NCBI RefSeq assembly: GCF_020379485.1
Contig: NC_063447.1
Coordinates: 53,867,452 to 53,931,451 of the forward strand
Source of the DNA: Brassica napus
Lineage: Eukaryota; Streptophyta; Magnoliopsida; Brassicales; Brassicaceae
Direction of reading: 5' to 3'
DNA: 64,000 nucleotides
Under the pieces are notes generated by a model that saw only the letters and a list, made by a program, of their open reading frames with translations, searched no databases and was not told the DNA's origin. Positions 22,890 to 35,070 of the stretch are shown here, one piece after another (position 1 is the stretch's first letter; every line of letters begins with the position of its first letter). The translations under genes were made by a program, and so were the position numbers.

Positions 22890-23479
22890 CATTCCGAGGA
22901 AATTAATTATATTTTTCACTTGATCGATCGATGCGTTTTTGTTCAAAAACGCATCGATCGATGCGTTTTTTAAAAAACGTTCGGGCTATACCGAGGGACA
23001 GGTTCCTCTGTTTATTCTGAGGAACTTTTCCCTCGGTATATTCCGAGGGACATATCCCTCGGAAAATTCCGAGGGAGCCGTCCCTCGGAAAATTCCGAGG
23101 AACTGGTCCCTCGGTATATACCGAGGGAAAAATTCCTCGGAATAAACCGAGGAAAATGTCCGTCGGTATACTCCTATCGATCGATGTATATATGTCCAAA
23201 AACGCATCGATCGATGAACTTCCGAGGAATTATACCGACGAAGTTCTCCCTCGGTATATTCCGAGGACATTTCCGACAAACTAGTGATCCTCGGAATTTC
23301 CTCGGAAATTTATTTCCTCGGAATTCCGACGGAAAATTCCGAGGGATTTCCGAGGAAAAAATAAATTCCGAGGAATTATTTACGACGACGTGTTTCGTCG
23401 GTATGTCGTCGGAATAACGATATTCCGACGAAATTCCGACGATTTTTTCCCTCAGAATCCTTGATGTTTTCTTGTAGTG
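22890..23479. repeat. 3' subterminal array and right terminal repeat
   Basis: Dense CCGAGGAA / CCGAGGGA / CCGACGGAA motifs in both orientations are interspersed with AAAAACGCATCGATCGATG hairpins at 22921-22968 and 23176-23217. The array ends with TGTTTTCTTGTAGTG at 23465-23479. Confidence 0.9.
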
Positions 23480-23700
23480 CACTAATATAGCTATTAAAAA
23501 TATGTTTCTATAACCAAATTTAATATTCAATTTTTTTTTTGAATTCACTATGGGAAATGAAACTATTAGCTTATAAACTACAATAATTAAATATCAATTA
23601 GTTAGCCTATATGTAATAATATATTAAGATTAATAAACTTAAAATATCATCTTATTACATATATACAGATTATATATATGTTAATATAAATTATGTTGAG

Positions 23701-23831
23701 GTAGCATTGCTAATATATTTTAGAAACAACTAGCTTAATTTTAAGTGAATATATATATGATTGCTGTTATATGTAGCATTGCTAATATATTTTAGAAACA
23801 ACTAGCTTAATTTTAAGTGAATATATATATG
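23701..23831. repeat. Two-copy direct repeat, 72-bp period
   Basis: A block beginning GTAGCATTGCTAATATATTT and running to AATATATATATG (about 58 bp) occurs at 23701 and again at 23773 with no difference seen. Confidence 0.9.
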
Positions 23832-24310
23832 TCTACATCTTCTCAAATTTCTTTAAATTTTTATTTGGATTCTTCTGACGCGGAAACTTTGCTAGCTTGA
23901 AGATAGAAACAACCTACTGTTATATCATTTAAGATTATAAAATTTTGTGACTGTCTGAAAGGATCTTATACACGAGAGTAAATCTAAAGCAACGTGTGTT
24001 ATCGAATATCGACTGGAGATATCTCCAACATCTAAACTAAAGTCTTTATGTTATCCTCTTATTTTGTCGTTACACCATCAGGTTCTTCCCCCTTGAACAC
24101 TATCACGTCTCATATTTGTTTGTTACTACGAAATCTAGTAATCTGTAACTTAATCTTTCCAGAATCTATCATTCCTTTTTCAATAGTAGAACTCAAAGTA
24201 ATTCCAGTTCAGATCTGCTTTAGTGTTTTGTCTTTTTCGTACAATTAATAATCAATTAAATTACCATACTAATTTATAGATCGAACCAATGAAATTAACA
24301 TTTATCTTAA

Positions 24311-24649
24311 TACAAGTTACAATTTGTCTGAAATTTTTACATTAGTATTTTCTAGGAAAACATTTCCAAGAACTAACTCCGTCATACATACATAGCTCCC
24401 AACAACTTGTGTTTATGTTTGGGATAACATTTTCATTATATTTTCCTAGAAATAAATTTCCAGAAATTAACGTTAAACTATACAAGTTACAATTTATCTG
24501 AAATTTTTACATTAGTATTTTCTAGGAAAACATTTCCAAGAACTAACTCCGCCATACATACATAGCTCCCAACAACTTGTGTTTATGTTTGGGATAACAT
24601 TTTCATTATATTTTCCTAGAAATAAATTTCCAGAAATTAACGTTAAACT
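24311..24649. repeat. Near-perfect 170-bp tandem duplication
   Basis: Two abutting copies, 24311-24480 and 24481-24649, start TACAAGTTACAATTT. Only about three differences are visible (GTCTG/ATCTG, CCGTCAT/CCGCCAT and the last base), so the duplication is recent. Confidence 0.95.
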
Positions 24650-25136
24650 TCACGCGTATACATAGCAATAGATTGTTCACCATGCAAGCTCATGACATTT
24701 ATATATCCTCTGCCATATATAACAAAATGTAAAATGGAAATTTTGAAGGGTTATTCTCTCGAATAGTTTTTTTAAAGATTTTTCACAAAATAGTACCAAA
24801 ATAGATTCTTTTTATTTTAAAATTTTTAATTTTTAATTTTTAAAATTTGAAACTCTATCTCCAAAACTCCACCCCTTAACTTTAAGTCTTAAGTCTAAAT
24901 TAGTTAACCCTTGGGTATAAGTGCATATTTAACTTTTAATAAAACTTATTTTGGTCATTTTCTTTTTTAAAGTCTATTTTGTGAAAATAAACTAAAAATG
25001 ACTACGTAACGGAATTTATTGATTTTCGACTAGAGCCAGAGAATAGACTTTTATTCGTTGAACCGTTTGACCAAAATGACACAGCTATACTATACAGACG
25101 TTTTATTTCTTTAATGTCACCTAGCATTGTGATCAT

Positions 25137-25445
25137 CGAGAGCACTTTCGATGGGGTTTTTCCTATTGGAATTCTTAATATATGTGTTATGTATATATAT
25201 ATATATATATGTATATATTATATATGTATAAGTAATTGTAGAGTCCATAATTTTTGTGGAACCCATAGGTAAGATTTTTAAAAGAGAGTTTTAAGAATCT
25301 TTAAGAACCATTATTTATGGGGTTCCACAATAATTGTGAACACCAGAATTATTTACACATATATAATATAAATATATATATATATATATACAAAATACAT
25401 ATATTTAGAATTCCAATGGGGAGAATTCCTATTGGAGATGGTCTA
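25137..25445. mobile_element. MITE-like inverted-repeat element
   Basis: The left side reads GAGAGCACTTTCGATGGGG, then CCTATTGGAATTCTTAATAT. The right side is roughly the inverse: ATATTTAGAATTCCAATGGGG, then CCTATTGGAGATGGTCTAAG. The interior is TA-rich (two long TA runs). The end motif GAGCATCTCCAATGG-like is shared with the elements at 29094 and 35071. Confidence 0.6.
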
Positions 25446-25546
25446 AGTTAATTATAGAGATATGATGAGTGACCATAGAGAAATCGGTTTTCTTGTTATG
25501 ATGAAATCTAATATGTTAGTGCAAAGATGACACCACAATTGAGTAA

Positions 25547-26336
25547 TGCAGAAGATAAATCAAGAGACAAAATATATACAAGCAACCAACTATTGCTTTA
25601 TAAGAAATCGCCTAAACAATCTATTACAAGACTTGCTTATCAGCTTTACACAACCTGTTAACACCCTAACAGCTGCTACTGAAAGATTCCTAATCTACTC
25701 AAACTTGTTTCTCTGTCGTCAGTACTTCAGCATCTGCTTCAGCAAGACCCAAGAACACCCCTAAGGGATTTTTACTCTTCCTCTATAATAATAGCCAGTG
25801 TCTTCTGGAATACACACGACTCCATAGCTCTTTTATAGTGATCTCCACGTTTCTGAAACCCTAATCTCCAAGGAACATGAATATGGACAACTTCCATGTC
25901 AATAAGTACACTTTCCTTTTCTTGAAATGTACTTATTCCTCAAGGCATAAACTTGCTCCCCAAGTTTATCTCTTGCCTTTTCTCTACGGTATAAACTTGC
26001 TCCTCAAGTTTATCCCACACCAGCTCAGCATCTTGCGTCCACATGGTCTCTACCACTCTGCATGCCTCCTGGTTCACTCTCTGACACACACTGCCTCAGC
26101 AACTACTTCAACGACAACGTCAAGACATAAACTCTCAGTTTATCCTTCTCCATCTCAGCATATCTTGCATCCACATGGTAACCCACCACTCTTCATACCT
26201 TATGTAGTAACCACTAATTAATGCATCCAGCATCAATAACTTCGTCACCTAGTTAGTCACAGAATACTATTGACATCTACGAGGTACGAGCTCCACCTGC
26301 ATCTTCATAATAAGAACAATTATAGTTTCCCCAACA
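25547..26336 (-). mobile_element. Possible solo LTR, minus orientation
   Basis: Read on the minus strand this starts TGTTGGGGAAACTATAATTG and ends GATTTATCTTCTGCA, the TG..CA form of an LTR. The interior is unlike the surrounding AT-rich spacer: moderate GC, with repeated AAACTTGAGG/GGAGCAAGTTTAT motifs. The flanking 5-mers, AGTAA and TACGG, do not match, so there is no target-site duplication, and no primer binding site or gag follows. Boundaries are tentative. Confidence 0.35.
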
Positions 26337-27427
26337 TACGGCAGAAATGGTCTACAGAATGCAGTATAATATATATTTACAACCGACTGGTTCCTACGTG
26401 AAGTATTATTATGATTCACGTTAATTCGATCTCGAATGATTTTAAAACCGTTTATCCCTTTTCACTGACCTTATTTAACTACATGATTAATTATGCGGTC
26501 TATGATCAACCGTGGTTGGAAATACTAGTACTGTTGTCCAATTGAGGCAAAAGACAGAGCACGTTCTTGAATTAATTGACCCTAGTTTCATATTTAATTA
26601 AGCTCAATCATAAGTGAATACCCAAAAGAAATCGTGTGGCACGCACGAGGCGTATTCACTTTCTTAGTTAATCAATTTCAGCGCCGCTCGTCCGTAGTCG
26701 GTGCCCGAAACCTCCGTGCTACGAAGCTTCCTCTCATACGTCCTTGGTCCTTTTTTATTGGGCATTAATCATTTGATGAACGGGTTTACCAAAACCTTAA
26801 GCATCTAGTTCCAAAAAAAAAAAAAAACCTTAAGCATCATTAAATTCATACAAATTATCACCAAGGGGAAGTGACGCCTCGAGAGAAATAATCAATAAAA
26901 ATAACCCCGAGAATGGGAGAATCGTGAGTACTAGCTAGATTCCTACACGTACATTTTGGTACATGCATGACCATTCTACTCACTGTAACAGCGTCATAAT
27001 TAACATCGAATATAACGTACTAGTATTACAAATGGTGTGGTTCAAATCCTATAACTTTTGTCTTATCGAGATGCGACATGTGATAGCAAAAGTTTTCTAG
27101 ATTATTTTTTTTATTAGGAAATGAGGACAAAACACTGTTTCAATAATTCAACTTCAATGATGCTTATGTAATTCTATCATCTACTAAAATAGTTATAAAC
27201 TTTTCTTCTTATAAATGTCAAAGTAACTAACAATTGCAGTATTTAATAACATCAATGTAAATACTCTAATTTAATCTAGCTATGCTAAAGAATCTCATAG
27301 CCATCCCTCCATAAATTCTTGGAAAACTAGAAAATAGTTATTTCACCTGATTTTGGAGCACTGTATTTCATTTTCTAGTGACGCTAATTAGTATAAGAGC
27401 ATCTGCACTTATGCATCTCTCACACTT
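26337..27427. other. Spacer, nothing recognised
   Basis: There is no convincing frame, RNA gene or repeat. A moderately GC-rich patch at 26680-26750 was noted without recognisable content. Confidence 0.5.
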
Positions 27428-28163
27428 AGGGGATGTATTCAATTTAACATTTGATGTGATTTGATTTTTAGGGGGATGTATTCAACTGAGAGTTTCAGGT
27501 GATTTGTATTAAAATGACAAATTCACTGTTATTAAAACTTGAATTTTAAAAACTCATTTAAAATCTACTGTTATTGAATTTGACATTTCTTAAAGTACTC
27601 TGAAATCCACTGTTATTGAAAATATTTTAAATTGTGGAGTTTTAAAGTTTTCAGGTGATTTTAGGGTGTTTGGGTAGGATTTCTTAGTTAAAAAAATTAA
27701 AAATCAAATACCATAGTTTTAGGTGATATTCTAGAATAGTTTAACAAAAATCACTTAAATCTCTGCAACTTATTGAAATCATCTAAAACCCCATTAAGGG
27801 GGATGTATTTAATTTAACATTTGATGTGATTTGATTTTTAATGGGGTTTTAGATGATTTCAATAAGTTACAGAGATTTAAGTGATTTTTGTTTAACTACT
27901 CTAGAATATCACCTAAAACTTTGGGATTTGGGTTTTAATTTTTTTAACTAAGAAATCCTACCCAAACACCCTAAAATCACCTGAAAACTTTAAAACTCCA
28001 CAATTTAAAATATTTTCAATAACAGTGGATTTCAGAGTACTTTAAGAAATGTCAAATTCAATAACAGTAGATTTTAAATGAGTTTTTAAAATTCAAGTTT
28101 TAATAACAGTGAATTTGTCATTTTAATACAAATCACCTGAAACTCTCAGTTGAATACATCCCC
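27428..28163. mobile_element. Large fold-back (hairpin) element
   Basis: The arm starting GGGGATGTATTCAACTGAGA at 27472 is repeated in inverse orientation ending TCTCAGTTGAATACATCCCC at 28163. The two arms, about 325 bp each (27472-27796 and 27839-28163), pair almost throughout. The 42-base loop (27797-27838) is a near copy of the sequence immediately left of the left arm (27428-27469, GATGTATTCAATTTAACATT). A transcript through it would form a long hairpin. Confidence 0.88.
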
Positions 28164-28441
28164 TAAATCTCTCAGCAATATCTTATTAATATTTTAAAAA
28201 TAATTAAATTTTAAATTAAAGGTAAATGCTTAAAAATAAGATGCACCATTCACATAGAAACATGTGTCATTTTTAGTCTCTCCGACTTTTTAAAAATCTC
28301 TTAGCAGAGAGACGATTCTTGCTAATTCCACAATCTCTCCTACTTTTGTTTTTTAATACTTTCTTTTTGCCGAGGGACCATTGAAAGAGCTCCCCACTGC
28401 TGGTGCCCTGGGCTTCCTTGGAAGCATAACAATAAGGCGTA

Positions 28442-28550
28442 AGAGCATTATTATCCAGAGTTTCTTAAAGTTCTTAAAAAAATATAAAAACATGTTTTTT
28501 AATTTTTAACTAAAAATTTCGTTCTAAAAAACCCTGGATAATGATGTTCT
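28442..28550. mobile_element. Short MITE related to the 12741 element
   Basis: The ends AGAGCATTATTATCCAGAG and CCTGGATAATGATGTTCT are inverted copies. Internally TTCTTAAAGTTCTTA and GTTCTAAAAAACC face each other. The end pattern GAGCATNATTA is shared with 12741-12900 and, in part, 57113-57198. Confidence 0.7.
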
Positions 28551-29093
28551 ATAACTCCTCTAACTCTTCGTTTTTTATTTCTTTCAACAGCGCCTTTCAC
28601 CATATTCTATAGATTGGCTTTAGAATTGTTACTTTGCATTGTCATTTTAAAATTGTTACTCTGCATTATCTTTTGAAATGTCAATTTATAGTTATTCAGT
28701 TTCATTGACCAATGAGTCAATGACGGAAGCAGAATCTTAACTATATTCCATTTAGATAAAAATAATTTTGAAAATAGTAGTTTACAAGAATTAATCGTAA
28801 ATGTCGCCGTATGTCAGTTCTCTCGCCCAACGTCACACTGCTAGCTGGGCTTGTCCATCGTCTGTCGAGAATTTTTGATGAATTACGACATGAATGTTCA
28901 AATCCTTTTATTATCACAAAAATGATAACTCTTTAAGAAAATCAAACCCTTTTTAGAAAATATGTAGAAGGCCATCTAAATAATTAATTCCTTCAAATAT
29001 AAGTTTATCTGCGTATATACATCTTTAGACTTTGGAATCGGAAATGTGGGGTGGTTAAAAACAGGGAAATGTAAGGTTATATACTTAGAGTAT

Positions 29094-29842
29094 CTCTAAT
29101 GGTTGGCTTAATTTTTATCTTAAAAAGTTCATTTTTTTCAAAATAAAATAAAAAATAAAGCAATATTCATTCCAATGGTTTGCTTTATTTCTTTTTTGAA
29201 AAAAGAATATTCCAAGTATATTTCATCTCTATTTTATCAATAATTACTAATAAATCCTTAATACTTTTTCATATTTACTAATTTTACCTAACTATTTTAT
29301 TTTAACAATAATCCAACACAATTATTAAATTAATATAAATTAAACATTATCATATAATTAATTTATTACATAACATGAATAAACAAACATAAAATATCAT
29401 AGTTTGTAAAAAAACACCATAACCATATATCTTTTTTTCTATAAGTGATTAACAAAAGTGTTTAGAAATAAAAGATGAGATTAGTTATCTTTGATTCTTT
29501 TTAATCTAGTTGAAAGTTTGTAAAAATGAATATTCATATAGTCTTCGATTTAAACATTTGATTATATGAAATAATAGTCAAAATTTTGAAATTGATTGGA
29601 TAATATTAATGTATATAATTTATTTCGGCAAAAGATAAGAATAAGTAAAAGTTAAGGACCAATTCACCATATAAAAAGTCGATCTTCAAAAAATGAAGAT
29701 ATGCACAGTAAATCTTCAAATTTGAAGCAACACTGTTCATTGTTTTATTTTGAAGAAAAAAATGAAGTAGAGTTGGAGCAAATCTCACTTCAAAATAAAA
29801 CATAAAGTGAAAGATGAAGTAGTATTGGAGATGTGGTCTAAG
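29094..29842. mobile_element. Non-autonomous element, copy A
   Basis: It begins CTTAGAGTATCTCTAATGG and ends AGTATTGGAGATGTGGTCTAAG, imperfect inverted repeats of about 22 bases. The interior has no gene. The element at 35071-35787 is a second copy in the same orientation, sharing blocks such as TTTCTATAAGTGATTAACAA and AGTGTTTAGAAATAA. Confidence 0.72.
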
Positions 29843-31255
29843 ACCAGAAAGAAAATTAATCTAAACGTCAATATTTTATTTTCTTAGTTCGTAGCTTGTA
29901 CCCATAAACATGCATATATGTTTTTCTATTTACACATTTACATACATACAAACTTAAATTCATTCTGTTTTTTTTTTAATATTTTTTTGTAGATTTTGTT
30001 AATATGTATTTTTTATTTTGGTCTTATTAACTTAATATTTTATTTTCTAATAATGTTACACCATCTATATTTTCACATTCTAAGTTATATTTAATTTCAA
30101 AATAAGATGTATTAAATAAAATATAAAGTCAATCTCTTAAAAATAAGGAGACTACATTACAACTCTTTCTAGTCATTTTAGTTGACAAAAGAGCCTTTAG
30201 TTAGGTATTAGTTAGTATATATGTCCAACTATTTAAAATCTTAAATCTTTTAGGGGGAATCTTTTAATCATATATATCTTTTTGTCATCTCAATTTGATT
30301 AATATTTAAGTGAAATGTATTATATATATAAAAGCGACAGAGTATAAAGAAATCTCTGAAACAAAAACCTAAAGAATGCCGAGAATATAACACCCATTTA
30401 AGAAACGAGACTAGCAATTACAACAAATATCTGTATATATCAGAGTATGTATTCGTATTTTAAAATAGCTCTCTACTTGTTCTGCAAAATACTTCCATAC
30501 ATGAATTTAAGTCGCCAGAAACTTCATGTTATGCTAACATGGAAAAAACTAATCGATGTATCATGTTTTGTGGTTAAAAAAACACTAATCGATTTTATAC
30601 ATAGGTAACACTCACGGTTTTATCTGATATTTTAGTACGAGCTGACGTTCAACTTAAAAATATCTTATACATTGTTGGTTTTCTATTTTTCTGTTAAATT
30701 CATCTACAGTAGACTAATTGTATTTCATGTATAAAAATAGTTAAATCGAACCGTCTTTTCTTAAAATAAATTATATGAAATCATTACAACTTCAAATTGT
30801 CTAAAGATGCAATAATATGAGGGTCCCCGATTATTTGTGACGAATTCATTATTGGACAAAGCATAAATTTTAGTAGACTTCGTAGTTTGGTGTAGAAAAT
30901 AGGATAATGCTAAATTGTTATTTCTTTCTGATTAGTTTCAGAAATAATCATATTACCTAGTAGTTTCAGTCATTTATAAAATGATAGATTTGTTATAATA
31001 TTTAGTAATAAGAAGATTAGACAGGTTAATTTTAAGACCACAGACCAATGAAAGTGATCGGTGTCATTTTTGTGGTTAGATAGGTAGTTTAATGGGATAA
31101 TTTGTAAAATACTCTATTAATAGTTTCAAATTTGAAAATTACATCTTCTATATTATTTTTTGAAAACTTCACTTTCTTAATTTAGAATTGATATTTTTAT
31201 CCAAATTAGATATATATTTTTTTAACACCTCCAGATTAGATATTTCAATAATTGA

Positions 31256-31295
<40 letters not shown>

Positions 31296-31493
31296 TTTAT
31301 ATTTAAGATAAATTTGTTTGTTGCTCAGATAAATATGTACTTGAAGTCACTTAATCTCTTAATATTATTTATTACACAAACACAGCTCGCGTAATTTTTG
31401 TAATTTAATTTTCAGTGACCTATGTTACCACTGTATTAACTCTTACTATACTATCTCTGTATTGGAACAAAGTTTGAAATCACGCATAGAGAA
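29843..31493. other. AT-rich spacer, no gene seen
   Basis: Nothing was recognised except the trinucleotide repeat at 31256 and a short duplicated phrase GTACTTGAAGTCAC at 31337 and 31497. Confidence 0.5.
31256..31294. repeat. (ATA)n microsatellite
   Basis: About 13 uninterrupted copies of the trinucleotide. Confidence 0.95.
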
Positions 31494-31763
31494 CTAGTAC
31501 TTGAAGTCACGTAACCTCTTAATCAGGCAACTATTTACTGCGTACGAAATGTCAAAATTATGCTCAGTGTTGCTTAATACATCACATACTTCTTTTTGAT
31601 CCTGTAGGGAAGTTAGCACGACAACTAATAATGAAGCTGCGGCAACATAAACGAAGTTCCCGCCATCACTCGTAAACTGCGCCGCAACAACAGGGTCACT
31701 TAAACTCAAAAAACAGATAATGGCATAGATGAGAAAGTTACACAGATCAAATGTATTTTTCAA
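31494..31763 (-). pseudogene. Membrane-protein-like fragment, unrecognised
   Basis: An open minus-strand frame of about 89 codons begins with a non-ATG codon and ends in a lysine/arginine-rich tail. Two hydrophobic stretches are visible (FLIYAIICFLSL and FVYVAAASLLVVVLTSL), separated by a short polar loop. The alternation looks protein-coding and could come from a small membrane protein such as a CASP-like family member, but I cannot assign it. With no start codon and no flanking exons it is best treated as a relic. Confidence 0.3.
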
Positions 31764-32309
31764 GAGAAAGAAGATAATAACAGAAAATGAGAATTTACAA
31801 ATTCTATGAACTAGCTAGCCTCTAAATGAGAGAAAGAATAAACTATGAAACAAGAGAAAGAAAAATGTTTTTGTAAAAATGGAGGATAATGTCTCATGGA
31901 GAAGAAGAAGATCGTCTAGATTGTGTGTTTTTTTTCGAAAAAAATATATTAAAAGAATATTTTCTAGATATTCTAAAGATTTCTATGTTTTCAAAAAAAA
32001 AAATATTATTTTTGCTGAAACTGTTATTTTAACTATAAAATAAATTTGGATGAAAAATAATTGAGAAATATTCAGACCGTACAATTTAGTCAATTTATAT
32101 ATACAAAAGTGTATTTTTCAAAAAACTTAAATAATAGTGTTCAATTAAAATTTTATCTAAGTGTATTATTCCAAATTTTCCCTAGTTTAATTGAGTGGAA
32201 TAAAATATATAAAAATGAACACCAATAGGAGGACTGCTTAAGTTAATCACAATGAGAAGGAAGGCATTTCGGTAAATAAAACATACGTAAGGTCAAGCTC
32301 TATCTTCTG

Positions 32310-32330
32310 GTCACTCTATATATAACCTCA
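32310..32330 (+). promoter_or_regulatory. TATA box of the DUF4228 gene
   Basis: CTCTATATATAACC lies about 120 bases before the start codon, in a suitable place for a leader of about 90 bases. Confidence 0.7.
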
Positions 32331-32444
32331 TCTTCCCCACAAAAACATCACACGCAACAACAAAGAATAAACTACAAAAAGCTTGAAAACCTTTTGTTTT
32401 TGTTGAAGAATAACTTTTCAGATTTGTTTGCAAACTAAGAAGGT

Positions 32445-32984
32445 ATGGGAAACAGTTTACGGTGCTGTTTGGCTTGTGTACTTCCATGTGGAGCTTTAGA
32501 TTTGATCCGAATCGTGCATCTCAACGGACACGTCGACGAAATCACTCGTCCAATGACCGCCGGCGAGATCCTTCAGGCGAATCCTAACCATGTCTTAAGC
32601 AAACCATGTTCTCAAGGAGTTGTTCGTAAAATCTTGGTCTTGTCTCCTGAATCTGAGCTTAAGCGTGGAAGCATATATTTTCTTATTCCGGATACTTCCT
32701 TGCCCGAAAAGAAGAAGACAAAGAACAAAAAGGATATTCCACGTCGGAAAAAGCCTCTTGAAAACGCCAACAATATAACTAGTGATCATCATACGGTAAG
32801 TAGTACTAATAAGGATCTTGATTTAACGTTGTGTGAGAAATATTTGGAAGATGTTATGTTGTCGTCGTCGGAGAAGAATTGTTCGGCCGGTAAAGAGAAT
32901 CGTCACCGTCGGAGACATAGTCGGTCGGCATCGGTGTCTATGTGGCGGCCTCACCTTGATAGCATCTCTGAGGATCTTAACTAG
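32445..32984 (+). CDS. DUF4228 (PADRE) family protein
   Basis: A single-exon gene of 179 residues. It begins MGNSLRCC, a good N-myristoylation context (Gly2, Ser4) with Cys residues that could be palmitoylated, so membrane attachment is likely. The DUF4228 region covers residues about 1-90 (LIRIVHLNGHVDEI, then GEILQANPNHVLSKP, then a hydrophobic IYFLIPD strand). A Lys-rich linker with a nuclear-signal look (KKKTKNKK, RRKK) follows, then a Ser/Arg-rich C-terminus (RHRRRHSRSAS). Members of this plant family respond to stress and pathogens, and their biochemical role is unknown. It matches, by my recollection, At2g30230, which agrees with the order of the downstream genes. The start is the first ATG after a normal TATA-driven leader. 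The frame is fully intact. Confidence 0.93.
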   Translation: MGNSLRCCLACVLPCGALDLIRIVHLNGHVDEITRPMTAGEILQANPNHVLSKPCSQGVVRKILVLSPESELKRGSIYFLIPDTSLPEKKKTKNKKDIPRRKKPLENANNITSDHHTVSSTNKDLDLTLCEKYLEDVMLSSSEKNCSAGKENRHRRRHSRSASVSMWRPHLDSISEDLN

Positions 32985-35070
32985 TGTTATTGTTTTCATT
33001 CTTCGTTAATTATGTCTCTATTTTCTTTATTTTTTTTATTTTTTTTTTAATTTCAGATCCGGAAGACAATATTTTCATTTTCTTAATTTATTTTGGGATG
33101 AAGTTAAAAACAAAACTTTGTAATGTACTACTGTGGATAAGATCTATGTTAAATTGAAAATCTAGTTTCGGTCGTCCGTAACACTGAGGACAAGATCATT
33201 TGATCATTAATTTCTAAGACTATAAATATGTAATTGGATCTTAAGACAGGAAACGAATAATTTAACGAATAATTTACTATTACAACTAAGAATGAAATTC
33301 TAAAATATAAAACAATTTTCATCAACCAAATAATTATACGCAATGGTAAAATCATGTGCGGGTAACAAAATTAATAATTTGCTATCTCTGTTCCAGAAAG
33401 ATGAATTTCTTACACTTAACCAAAAAAATTTTTTCAACAACAGAAGAAATATTTTGGTTAATTAATAGTCAAAGAGATAGAAATTTAAGGAAAATTAAAC
33501 TGATTAATGAATCATAGTACTGACTAATTAGTTCAGTTATACTTTCGACGACTATATTTAACCTGTGGTCATTATAATATCGAAAGAAATTATGAAAGCA
33601 TTGTAAGAACTGCATGTTCAACTGTAATGCAACGTATTTAGACCAGTTGGTTTAATTTTATACGTTCGGCGTTTAAGTATAAATATTATTTTGACTTCTT
33701 ATTGTGAACAATGCGAACTCAAGACGGCAAATTAAAGGTTTAAAGAAACAGTGGAGTGATCATGCAGGTTGTCACATGTAGATGTAGCCATGTAGGTGGA
33801 CCAATCGAAAAGCCTTTGAAGCTGAAAACAAACCATATGGTTCAAATAATATAGAATTCAATCATATATATAAAAGTGCAAGAAACTTAGTACTATTTAC
33901 TATATATGGATAAATTAACAAAGACCTCCATGATTTTACATGTGAAACCCATAAAAATGAAAAAAAAAACCTCAAGATGTTGTGCCCCTTTTCTGTTAAT
34001 GCTTTTTCCATCAAAAGAAATTGGCAAACTGTTGACACAAAATTACAACTTAAAAAACGAAAAATGTATACGATTTTTGAAATAATAGGTTGTTAAATTC
34101 CTCCTGGGTATTTATTTAAATTGAAAAATAATAAAATGTTTTTAGTCATTTCTATTTGAGATTTAAATAATATTTTGCTTAAAATTGAGATTTAAATTAA
34201 TTTTTTAGCTATCTTTCTATATATATATATATATATATTTTTTTTTTGTTAAAGATCTTTCTATATATTTATATACATGTAAACCAAATCATAGTAGTTT
34301 GTTATGTAGATTGTGGATAGAAAATGATTTGCAGTGGATACAAATTCAGAGTTGTTGTAAGATTTAGGTATACTAAATTAAATTTCAGAATAATGGCCTC
34401 TTCAATATATATACTTTTTGCATCTTTAGAAATATGCTATATTAAGATGTACCAATATATATCACTGATTACTCTAACTGAGATTTAGAGATTTATTTTC
34501 CTCAATCCGAGAATTTATAAGATCAAAAGAATGGGGAATGATTGCAAGGAACTTTTTCTCCTTGCCAACATGATTCTGAGGAACTTAACAGTAATGACTT
34601 TGTAAAACAATTTGAATTTATAATCAAATTCAATTTAATATTATGGACTCTTTAGAAATATGTTATTTTGAACTTACAACAGCTATCTGTATTATCTATA
34701 TATATATGAAATAAACTTACATTAGGAGATAGAGACAATATATAAGTAAAAAAATCGAAAATAGTTCAAATCTTTAAAAAGAAAATAGAAAATAATGGAA
34801 AAGGAAAAAGAAAGCTGGCGAGGGCATCTGATTCGGCTCCCTTCCACATGATGGATTCCATCCTTTATGTCCCGTCTCTCCTAAACACCTATCTTTTTTG
34901 TTTCTCACAACCATTTTTTTATAGAAATTAAACTTAACACTAGTATTATTCTTCTTTCTTATTTTATTTTTGTTTAGCACCCTTTTTCAGTTACAATTGC
35001 TAGTTTTTGTTACGTATTAGGACTTAAATCGGCACGCAACCACCTGAATAGAGTAACATGTTGTATTTGT
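32985..35070. other. AT-rich spacer, no gene seen
   Basis: This contains the 3' flank of the DUF4228 gene and long AT-rich DNA, including a TA run at about 34218-34240. No coding frame is supported. Confidence 0.55.

Larger units (their letters stand above)
13079..23479 (+). mobile_element. CACTA transposon, 10.4 kb, near-intact, three genes
   Basis: The first 15 bases, CACTACAAGAAAACA, are matched exactly by the inverted last 15 bases. The element is flanked by CAC on both sides (13076-13078 and 23480-23482), the 3-bp target duplication expected of CACTA transposons. It carries a TNP2 gene (plus), an Athila-ORF1-like gene (minus) and an intact Transposase_24 gene (plus). Subterminal arrays of TTCCGAGGAA / TTCCGACGGAA motifs lie at both ends and also between genes. 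Perfect ends, a perfect target duplication and largely open frames mean it is much younger than the element at 1092-8756. One frameshift in the TNP2 gene is the only defect seen. Confidence 0.97.
23483..25136. other. AT-rich spacer with two local duplications
   Basis: No gene was seen. The stretch holds the 72-bp-period and 170-bp-period direct repeats listed separately. Confidence 0.6.

Noticed and set aside
25877..26221. Plus-strand frame of 114 codons
   Set aside because: It lies within the possible solo LTR, shows no family, and has His/Thr-rich content from repeated CTTGCTCC phrases.
25547..26336. Target duplication for the possible minus-strand solo LTR
   Set aside because: The flanking 5-mers differ (AGTAA and TACGG), so the call stays tentative.
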